A DNA stretch of 6,477 bases from Legionella longbeachae. GTDB taxonomy: Bacteria > Pseudomonadota > Gammaproteobacteria > Legionellales > Legionellaceae. Under the pieces are notes generated by a model. The model was not told where the DNA came from. It ran no database searches and saw only the letters and a program-made list of their open reading frames with translations. The translations under genes were made by a program, and so were the position numbers. Positions 1-6,330 of the stretch are shown here, piece by piece (position 1 is the stretch's first letter; the number at the start of each line of letters is the position of its first letter). The stretch spans positions 1-6,477 of the forward strand of contig JACPOX010000129.1 in NCBI GenBank assembly GCA_016191305.1, written 5' to 3'.

Positions 1-1
1 T

Positions 2-913
2 AAAGATTTTCAAAATAATATTAATCATACTGTTGCTGAAGCAGATAGTTTACTAAAACAAGCTCATCAGAAACTAGGCTGCCAAACTAATCCAGAAAAA
101 AAACACTGCCAAATAAAAGTAAAATTTTTATATTTTTCACTACGAGAACAAGCATTGGATAACCTTTTCGCACAAACACTTAATGCTTTTGAAGCAGTAG
201 CACAATCTCAGAAAAATAATGGGGATTTAGTTGGCGTAAATTTAGTTCAACCTGAAGATGGCGTTATCTCTTTACGAGATTATCATCAGCAAATGCAAAT
301 GTATCAATATTTTCATCAACTCTACCCAAAGGTAAATATCGCATTACATGCAGGTGAAATTACCCAAGAACTTGTTACTCCCAAAGACTTGGATTTTCAT
401 ATTCACGATGCTCTGTTTACTGCTCATGCTCAACGAATTGGGCATGGTGTAGATATCGCTTATGAAAACAATGTACAAAAAATCTTAGATCACATGGCTT
501 CCCAGCAAAAGGCCGTAGAAATTAATTTAATTAGTAATCTTAAAATATTAAAAGTTTCAGGCCAAAACCACCCACTTAATTATTATCTTAAGCATCATGT
601 TCCAGTTGTTTTATCTACTGATGATGAAGGGATATTAAGAACTAATTTAAGTTTACAATATGTAGAAGCAGTACAAGCACATAATTTAGACTACCCAACC
701 CTGAAACAAATCAATAGAAATGCACTCACTTATGCTTTTTTACCAGGCAAAAGTCTTTGGTCCGATGCAAGTAAAGCGGTGGTGGTTCACGAGTGCCAGG
801 ATTTAAATAGCAAACAATGTAAAAAGTTTATTAAAACAAGTGAAAAAGCTCTTTTACAGTGGCAACTTGAGCAAAAATTAATGACTTTTGAAAATAAGTA
901 TAAAAATATATAA
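2..913 (+). CDS. Adenosine deaminase family protein, ADA2/ADGF-like, C-terminal part
   Basis: The frame is open from the left edge, so this is a 3' partial gene (303 residues visible, TAA stop at 911-913); a TTG at 155 is internal and not the true start. Family role: hydrolytic deamination of adenosine to inosine at a zinc site. Visible motifs (window codon numbers): VGVNLVQPEDG at 77-87; HAGE at 116-119, supplying a zinc His and the catalytic Glu; RIGHG at 145-149; STDDEG at 205-210, with the zinc-binding Asp. All catalytic positions in this half are present; the N-terminal HxH lies outside the window. The ISNLKILKVSGQNHP stretch resembles the PISNQVLKLVSDLRNHP-type segment of secreted ADA2/ADGF enzymes more than ADA1, so a periplasmic or secreted enzyme is possible, but the signal peptide region is not visible. 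It converges with the 112-residue gene. Family assignment is secure; the subfamily is inference. Confidence 0.88.
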   Translation, partial: KDFQNNINHTVAEADSLLKQAHQKLGCQTNPEKKHCQIKVKFLYFSLREQALDNLFAQTLNAFEAVAQSQKNNGDLVGVNLVQPEDGVISLRDYHQQMQMYQYFHQLYPKVNIALHAGEITQELVTPKDLDFHIHDALFTAHAQRIGHGVDIAYENNVQKILDHMASQQKAVEINLISNLKILKVSGQNHPLNYYLKHHVPVVLSTDDEGILRTNLSLQYVEAVQAHNLDYPTLKQINRNALTYAFLPGKSLWSDASKAVVVHECQDLNSKQCKKFIKTSEKALLQWQLEQKLMTFENKYKNI

Positions 914-976
914 TCTAAAATGTGGCAATTGAGCAATTACCATGAAGACTGAAGATTCAGGAAAATGGCTTTAAAA

Positions 977-1005
977 TGTAGGTTTTGCCCTTAGCCCAAC
1001 CTACA
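977..1005. repeat. Palindromic REP-like repeat with GTAGGTT ends
   Basis: TGTAGGTT (977-984) and AACCTACA (998-1005) are perfect inverted arms around a 13-base loop. The minus strand begins TGTAGGTTGGGCTAAGGG, which resembles the dispersed GTAGGTTGGG palindromes found in many bacterial genomes. It sits between two convergent genes and could fold as a bidirectional terminator, but no T-run follows on either strand. Repeat status is inferred from resemblance; only one copy is in the window. Confidence 0.5.
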
Positions 1006-1023
1006 AAATCTCGAAGCAAAGAA

Positions 1024-1362
1024 TCACTTTAATGAAACTCCAGAGCTGGGGCTAGGAGATGGCTCTTCTTCAGAAGATTTTTCAACGATAGAACTCACTA
1101 ATTGTAAAAAGGCTACTTCATTAGAACCTACTTCTACAATATTTGAATTTTCGCTGTTTATAACAGCTGGCAAACCATTTTTAATAAAATTCTTCCAGGC
1201 TATATTTGCCTTTTCTTCATTAAGAAAATTAATGGTGATATAAGGATAGGATTCAGGCCTATTTACCCATTCTAATGTAGGTTTTGTATTCATAGACTTA
1301 CTTGAATTTTTTTTCAATTCAAATTTTATAAACTTTTTTATTGGCATAGTTTTTTTGAACAC
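1024..1362 (-). CDS. Unrecognised 112-residue protein with acidic Ser/Pro-rich C-terminus
   Basis: The start is GTG at 1360-1362, chosen because GGAG (minus strand, 1369-1372) lies six bases upstream; the alternative in-frame ATG codons at residues 6 and 24 have no such site. The stop is TGA at 1024-1026. Residues 1-24 are strongly basic (MFKKTMPIKKFIKFELKK). Residues 30-95 look like a small mixed alpha/beta domain, including YPYITINFLNEEKANIAWKN. The last 20 residues are EKSSEEEPSPSPSSGVSLK-like, with EEE at 98-100. I see no signal peptide or membrane segment and recognise no family. It lies 143 bases downstream of the ADP-ribosyltransferase-like gene on the same strand, so it may share its transcript. 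The acidic patch near the C-terminus resembles the E-block of Dot/Icm substrates, so a small effector or a partner of the upstream protein is possible. This is inference only. Confidence 0.7.
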   Translation of the reverse strand: MFKKTMPIKKFIKFELKKNSSKSMNTKPTLEWVNRPESYPYITINFLNEEKANIAWKNFIKNGLPAVINSENSNIVEVGSNEVAFLQLVSSIVEKSSEEEPSPSPSSGVSLK

Positions 1363-1368
1363 TTTTTA

Positions 1369-1372
1369 CTCC
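1369..1372 (-). promoter_or_regulatory. Shine-Dalgarno site that fixes a GTG start
   Basis: GGAG on the minus strand, six bases before the GTG at 1362. It favours the GTG over the two internal ATG codons of the 112-residue gene, neither of which has a purine-rich site at a sensible distance. Confidence 0.65.
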
Positions 1373-1439
1373 ATTGACAATTTACTTATTAATTATTTTC
1401 CAAATAAAGCATATGGAATATAATGTGAGTGATAATAAC

Positions 1440-1467
1440 ACAATTCTGTATATTTACGCAGAATTGT
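1440..1467. repeat. Inverted repeat (9-base arms) between the two accessory genes
   Basis: ACAATTCTG (1440-1448) and CAGAATTGT (1459-1467) are perfect arms around a 10-base loop. On the plus strand they are followed by ACATTTTTT, a terminator-like T-run, although no plus-strand gene reads into it. In the direction of the neighbouring genes (minus strand) the hairpin is followed by GTTATTATC, a poor terminator tail. It may be a weak terminator after the ADP-ribosyltransferase-like gene, an operator, or an mRNA hairpin. The structure is certain; its role is not. Confidence 0.5.
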
Positions 1468-1505
1468 ACATTTTTTAAATATTATTTGAAGGTGTAGATG
1501 ATGTT

Positions 1506-2666
1506 TCATCTTCTTTTATTTTTATTTTTTGAATATTTTTGATTCTTGAATCGCTCTTCTTCTTCCTTTGCCATTTGAAAGCCCGAAAATTCTAGATTTC
1601 GATTATATAAGCTATAGACTTCAAGTTCATTATCTAAATATTTCTTAAAATTAATTTCATTTTCAAATACAATTTTTTTCTTTTGAGGATCAAAATGGTC
1701 ATTAAGAAAATTTTGAAACTGAGGAAGGTACTCATTAAAATAATACTCGATTCCCTCGGCTGTACTTGAATATGGATCAAAATAAAGCTCATTAAAAGTA
1801 AATTGTTTTAGAATAAATGGCGTATATGTATCATGCCATCCTAATACAGCCATATCCGGAATTCCGCAATAAGCCGTCATTTCTGACTCATATGCAACGG
1901 AATAACCACCTGATGTGGGTACTGGGAATCCATTTATATGATCTCTGACATCGGCCACCGATAAAATACCTGCCAATTCATCGAGACTTAATGATACAAA
2001 ATCTGTAACTTTTCTCTTTATACCGCATTGTTTATAAGATGCTATAGCGTTAATACGTTTGCCACTGGGATCGATTACAACATATTCTATTTCATCTTGT
2101 TTACATCCAATATAAAAGCAATTATGTTCAGGATTTTTTTTATTTTGCAATTCAGACATCGACTTTATTTTATAAGGCCAATTATCGGATTGAATGTTGT
2201 TTTTAATTAACGCACTTTGTTGAGATGTTATATGAGGAAACAAATTTGCATCAAGACAAATAACATGATTTTGCAATCCGAAGGCATAGCAACGGGCAAG
2301 GAGTGGGGATAAAGAAAAGGATACAGCATTGGTGCCTTTCGAGCTACCAGAGGCAACATGCTTCGTTATAGTCATTTCATTATAATACTGTGCAATCTGC
2401 ATGCCCCCATTGCTATATTGGCGGCTGCTTTGTCCTCGATATAACAATTTATTCTGTGTATTTGGATTTAAATTAAAATTCTCAGATTTTCTTCCAAGTT
2501 CTTTGATTTGGTAGGCATTATGGATCTCTACCCCTTTAAACGAGATCATATTTTTAATTTCACCCTGCTGACTCAGGATAATGGGTTTATTGGGGAGAAA
2601 GCTAATAGAAAATTCCTCGCTAATATTTTTCGCTTTATTTATGATCTTTATATACTTGTCTTTCAT
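1506..2666 (-). CDS. Putative cholera-toxin-A1-like mono-ADP-ribosyltransferase, candidate type IV effector
   Basis: 386 residues, ATG start with GAGGGG five bases upstream. Motifs match the R-S-E class of ADP-ribosyltransferases, which move ADP-ribose from NAD to a target. KLLYRGQSSR (73-82) with R77 matches the cholera toxin A (CTA) start KLYRADSR. AVSFSLSPLLA (114-124) matches CTA V-S-T-S-I-S-x-x-x-A. ESEMTAYCGIPDMAVLGW (260-277) matches CTA EQEVSALGGIPYSQIYGW at identical spacing, giving E260 and E262 as the ExE pair. H103 could correspond to the CTA NAD-pocket His. S116 to E260 spans 144 residues against roughly 49 in CTA, implying an insertion at about 145-254. Residues 290-365 are an unassigned, probably helical tail, and KEEEERFKN (367-375) resembles a Dot/Icm E-block. 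There is no signal peptide, transmembrane segment or adjacent B subunit. The gene is AT-rich compared with purA. The transferase fold is well supported by motifs; the target and secretion route are inference. Confidence 0.8.
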   Translation of the reverse strand: MKDKYIKIINKAKNISEEFSISFLPNKPIILSQQGEIKNMISFKGVEIHNAYQIKELGRKSENFNLNPNTQNKLLYRGQSSRQYSNGGMQIAQYYNEMTITKHVASGSSKGTNAVSFSLSPLLARCYAFGLQNHVICLDANLFPHITSQQSALIKNNIQSDNWPYKIKSMSELQNKKNPEHNCFYIGCKQDEIEYVVIDPSGKRINAIASYKQCGIKRKVTDFVSLSLDELAGILSVADVRDHINGFPVPTSGGYSVAYESEMTAYCGIPDMAVLGWHDTYTPFILKQFTFNELYFDPYSSTAEGIEYYFNEYLPQFQNFLNDHFDPQKKKIVFENEINFKKYLDNELEVYSLYNRNLEFSGFQMAKEEEERFKNQKYSKNKNKRR

Positions 2667-2671
2667 TTCTA

Positions 2672-2677
2672 CCCCTC
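2672..2677 (-). promoter_or_regulatory. Shine-Dalgarno of the ADP-ribosyltransferase-like gene
   Basis: GAGGGG on the minus strand, five bases before the ATG at 2666. It supports the full-length 386-residue start. Confidence 0.6.
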
Positions 2678-2729
2678 AATACAATAATTGCTGACCTATT
2701 TTTGAATAAATTCCAGCAATGAAGTAAGT

Positions 2730-2751
2730 ATTATATAAAATAAGTATTAAG
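2730..2751 (-). promoter_or_regulatory. Candidate promoter: TATAAT plus PmrA-like CTTAAT box
   Basis: On the minus strand a perfect TATAAT (2730-2735) lies 64 bases before the ATG of the ADP-ribosyltransferase-like gene. No good -35 hexamer is found 16-18 bases upstream; instead CTTAATACT (2743-2751) occupies that area. This differs at one position from CTTAATATT, the box reported for PmrA-controlled Legionella effector genes. A missing -35 with a box in its place would suit activator-dependent transcription. The second half-site is poor and the region is AT-rich, so a chance match is possible. Confidence 0.35.
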
Positions 2752-2774
2752 AAATTATTAGCAAATTATTTAGC
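2752..2774. repeat. Tandem direct repeat of 11-12 bases upstream of the effector-like promoter
   Basis: AAATTATTAGC (2752-2762) is followed immediately by AAATTATTTAGC (2763-2774), two copies about one helical turn apart and differing by a single inserted T. They lie just upstream of the CTTAAT box and TATAAT, where an activator or silencer would bind. Direct observation of the repeat; regulatory use is inference. Confidence 0.4.
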
Positions 2775-2881
2775 TTGAGGAGTTAAGCCCAAATTACAGC
2801 TATGAAAGAAGAAACTTAGATTTTGATAAGAAAAGCGCTGTACATTCTACCCATAATGCGCACTGCCATTAAGTGAAGAAT

Positions 2882-2915
2882 TTTTGTTGTTCCCGCGAAG
2901 GCAGGAACGACAAAA
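2882..2915. repeat. Palindromic REP-like repeat (CCCGCGAAGGC core)
   Basis: Outer arms 2882-2893 and 2904-2915 pair with one C-A mismatch on the minus strand (one G-T wobble on the plus strand). Inside, three more pairs close a CUUC tetraloop on the minus strand. The TTCCCGCGAAGGCAGGAA core is typical of a dispersed palindrome common in proteobacterial intergenic regions. It begins about 20 bases past the purA stop and could end the purA transcript, though no U-tract follows. Confidence 0.55.
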
Positions 2916-2934
2916 GTATTAGGTCAGAAGGTTA

Positions 2935-4242
<1,308 letters not shown>

Positions 4243-4244
4243 TT

Positions 4245-4256
4245 ATTTTGCAAAAT
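4245..4256. promoter_or_regulatory. Perfect 12-base palindrome just before purA
   Basis: ATTTTGCAAAAT is self-complementary and ends 11 bases before the purA ATG, overlapping the approach to its ribosome site. It resembles a small operator, but does not match the PurR consensus (central CG). A role in purA control is possible but unproven. Confidence 0.25.
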
Positions 4257-4272
4257 GCTACTCAGTGCTTCT

Positions 4273-4295
4273 AATTGGGAAATCTGAACCCAATT
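4273..4295. repeat. Inverted repeat in the hflC-purA gap
   Basis: AATTGGG (4273-4279) and CCCAATT (4289-4295) are perfect arms around a nine-base loop. If purA is transcribed from the TATAAT at 4311-4316, this hairpin falls in its 5' leader. No U-run follows on the minus strand, so it is not a standard terminator. Confidence 0.35.
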
Positions 4296-4310
4296 TCAAC
4301 AAAATCTGGC

Positions 4311-4316
4311 ATTATA
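4311..4316 (-). promoter_or_regulatory. Candidate -10 element for purA
   Basis: A perfect TATAAT on the minus strand, one base after the hflC stop. The best -35 at 16-18 bases spacing matches only about three of six positions, so this is weak. It would give a leader of about 70 bases containing the inverted repeat and the palindrome. Confidence 0.3.
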
Positions 4317-4317
4317 G

Positions 4318-5232
4318 TTACTTTTTAGTTGCTATACCATCATTTTTTGGCATCGCTTGTTTAAAATAATCAAAAAATGCACTACTTTGATCCAAAACTA
4401 AAATATCTTTTTTATTTTTAAAACTTCCCTCATAAGCTAGTAAGCTCCGATACAATGCAAAGAAATCCTTATTTTTATTATAAGCTTCGGTATATATAGA
4501 TGCTGCTTGTGCTTGTCCAATTGCTCTTACTTTCTGAGCTTTACTCCGGGTTTTTGCTAACAAAACCATAACATCAGCATCGGCTTTAGCCTGTATTTCT
4601 TCTGCGGCTGCATGACCATCAGCACGATGTTTATTCGCAAGTTTTTGCATCTCTGCGCGCATTCGTTGATAAATATTATTACTCGTATTGGCTGGCAATT
4701 CTATCCCTTTAATGCGTACATCAACTACATTAATACCTAATTCACCCGCTTGTTTTTCAGCAGTCTTACGCAATAACTCCATAAGATCATCGCGTCCACT
4801 GGACACTACTTCAGAAATAGTACGTTTACCAAACTGAGCACGCAATAAAGTATTTAACTGTTGTTCCAGCAATGTTTCTGCCTTAAATTCACTGCCGCCA
4901 GTTGATTTAAAATATTGAGACAAGTCATTTATCTGCCATTTAACATAATAATCAACCATAACGTCTTTTTTCTCTCGAGTAACGATACGGGTTGATTTGA
5001 TATCCATAGTTTGGATTCGGGTATCAAAAATACGTACATTTTCAATAAATGGTATTTTAAAATGCAGTCCCGGATACAAAACTTTAACTTTATTGCTCGC
5101 GTCATCATTGACTAGACGACCTAAACGCAAAAGAATACCTTGTTGTCCTTGAGTCACGGTAAAAACGCTAGTAAGCAATATTATAAATAGAAATATAATC
5201 ATGACACTAAGGGTTCTAACAGTATTTTTCAT
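4318..5232 (-). CDS. hflC: HflC, SPFH-family subunit of the FtsH-associated membrane complex
   Basis: HflC pairs with HflK to form a periplasm-facing cage around the FtsH protease in the inner membrane and modulates FtsH proteolysis. The 304 residues contain an N-terminal membrane anchor (about 8-26, MIIFLFIILLTSVF core), then the SPFH domain: QGILLRLGRL (31-40), YPGLHFKIPFIENV (53-66), TREKKDVMVDYYVKW (85-99), LGINVVDVRIKGIELP (165-180) and YQRMRAEM (188-195). A long charged helix (about 190-250) and the C-terminal DFFALYRSLLAYEGSF (256-271) follow. Compared with Escherichia coli HflC, which is about 30 residues longer, it lacks the variable insertion in the middle of the SPFH region. The ATG at 5230-5232 has a GGGAG site inside the end of hflK, only two bases after the hflK stop, indicating an operon with translational linkage. 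It looks intact although hflK beside it is broken. Confidence 0.96.
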   Translation of the reverse strand: MKNTVRTLSVMIIFLFIILLTSVFTVTQGQQGILLRLGRLVNDDASNKVKVLYPGLHFKIPFIENVRIFDTRIQTMDIKSTRIVTREKKDVMVDYYVKWQINDLSQYFKSTGGSEFKAETLLEQQLNTLLRAQFGKRTISEVVSSGRDDLMELLRKTAEKQAGELGINVVDVRIKGIELPANTSNNIYQRMRAEMQKLANKHRADGHAAAEEIQAKADADVMVLLAKTRSKAQKVRAIGQAQAASIYTEAYNKNKDFFALYRSLLAYEGSFKNKKDILVLDQSSAFFDYFKQAMPKNDGIATKK

Positions 5233-5234
5233 TG

Positions 5235-6247
5235 TTAATTTCTCCCTTGTCGATAAACAGGTCTGGTGAGGTCACGCCCATCAACTAAACCTTCTGAATC
5301 ATTTGCTTCATCATTTTCTGCTTTACTATTTTTTGCATTAAAAACGGGAAAATCTGATGATTTGTCAAATAATTTATCTAGAGGTAAATACAGCAAGTTA
5401 CCTGATTTGCTATCAACAATAATTTTACTACTCTGGCTAAGTACCTTTTGCATAGTTTCCAAGTACATTCGTTCCCTTCCGCAATAGGTACTACTTTTGC
5501 AGCATAAGCATATGCCTGTTCTTTAAAACGCTTTTCATCTTCTTGAGCTTTAATGGCATCATCAAAGGCATCTTGCACACTTTCAGGGGCACGGGCTGGC
5601 TGTGGAGCAACATTCACAATCATAATACCCGTTTTATACAAATTCAGAGTTTTTATCAATGTGTCTTGGACTTGATTTCCCCAAACTTCACGACCCTCTG
5701 TAATCATTTGATCCAAAGTAGTGGTCCCAACAACCTGTCTTAAAGCACTTGAAGTAGCTTGCTGCAAACTTTCTTCAGGATTGGCTACGTTAAATAAATA
5801 CTCTTGGAGATCCCCAATGCGATATTGCACTGCCAAAGAGACAGAAACTAAATTTTCATCGCTAGTAAGCATTTGTGCAGAGTATGAATAATCTAATACC
5901 CTATCCACATTCAAAATGATTTTAGAAGAAAAAATTCTTGGTATCCAATGCGGCCCTGGACCCACTGTTTCAACATACTTGCCAAAACGCAGAACAACTG
6001 CTTGTTCTGCAGGATCAACAATGAAAATTCCCGACAAAAGCCAAAGCAGAAAGACAATGCCTAGAATTATAGTAGCTATGAAACCACTGTTTGAATTTTT
6101 AGACGGCTCATTACTTGTTTTGACACTGCCACCAAAAAGAATCTTCTTCAATTTGTCACGTGCGCGTTTCAGAGCTTCATCCAAATCTGGAGGCTGATTT
6201 TTACCTTTCCAGGGATCTTTGCCTTTATCTGGCTCATTCCACCCCAT
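5235..6247 (-). pseudogene. hflK: HflK, disrupted by an internal frameshifting deletion
   Basis: The ATG at 6245-6247 has AGGAG eight bases upstream. Residues 1-259 are normal HflK: MGWNEPDKGKDPW and other Gly/Pro-rich N-terminal residues, a membrane anchor (about 55-77), the SPFH domain starting DPAEQAVVLRFGKYVE (78-93), and the helix QEDEKRFKEQAYAYA ending VVPIAEGN. In the family, about 40 more helix residues come next, then TRERLYIETM. Here they are absent: the initial frame runs into 30 unrelated residues and stops at 5378-5380, while the expected RERMYLETM...GNLLYLPLDKL end lies in the -1 frame (5476 down to 5235). Missing residues plus a shift mean a deletion of 3n+1 bases, not a one-base error. 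The missing helix builds the HflK-HflC cage wall, so loss of function is likely. A real mutation or an assembly artefact are both possible. Confidence 0.88.
5470..5476 (-). other. hflK: Deletion junction in hflK (GGGAACG)
   Basis: Minus-strand GGGAACG can be read as G-N (ggg-aac) in the upstream frame and as R-E-R (agg-gaa-cga) in the downstream frame. Both match the conserved residues expected at the two edges of the lost segment, so these seven bases are shared by both sides of the junction, as expected after recombination between short direct repeats. Confidence 0.6.
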
Positions 6248-6282
6248 GTACTACTCTCCTGGCAAATTTTACGAAAAGTAGA

Positions 6283-6311
6283 ATTCTATGGGGTATATGA
6301 AGTTTAAGCAA
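6283..6311 (-). promoter_or_regulatory. Candidate sigma-70 promoter for the hflK-hflC operon
   Basis: On the minus strand, TTGCTT (6306-6311) and TAGAAT (6283-6288) are separated by exactly 17 bases. The -10 matches five of six positions and the -35 three of six. Transcription would begin about 30 bases before the hflK ATG. It lies in the 83-base gap after the upstream gene. Confidence 0.35.
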
Positions 6312-6330
6312 GTTCTATGGATGTATTAAT

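Noticed and set aside
155..913. TTG at 155 as the start of the adenosine deaminase gene
   Set aside because: The same frame is open back to base 2 with protein-like sequence, there is no ribosome site before the TTG, and the family needs N-terminal zinc ligands upstream.
923..942. Small hairpin TGGCAATT-GAGC-AATTACCA after the deaminase stop as a terminator
   Set aside because: The stem has a mismatch, is short and AT-rich, and no T-run follows.
1363..1390. Two GTAAA motifs on the minus strand before the 112-residue gene as a CpxR site
   Set aside because: The spacing is 11 bases rather than about 5, and one copy overlaps the ribosome-binding site.
2028..2210. 60-codon plus-strand open frame
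   Set aside because: It lies entirely antisense inside the ADP-ribosyltransferase-like gene, has low-complexity Phe/Ile composition and no ribosome site.
2802..2819. Tiny plus-strand ATG frame (MKEET) in the purA-side gap
   Set aside because: Five codons with no properly spaced ribosome site.
5378..5467. The 30-residue tail of the upstream hflK frame as a real alternative C-terminus
   Set aside because: It is the out-of-frame reading of the conserved YLETM...PLDKL segment and has no resemblance to any HflK end.
5266..6197. Plus-strand open frames at 5266-5487, 5543-5743 and 5916-6197
   Set aside because: All are antisense shadows of hflK coding sequence without initiation signals.
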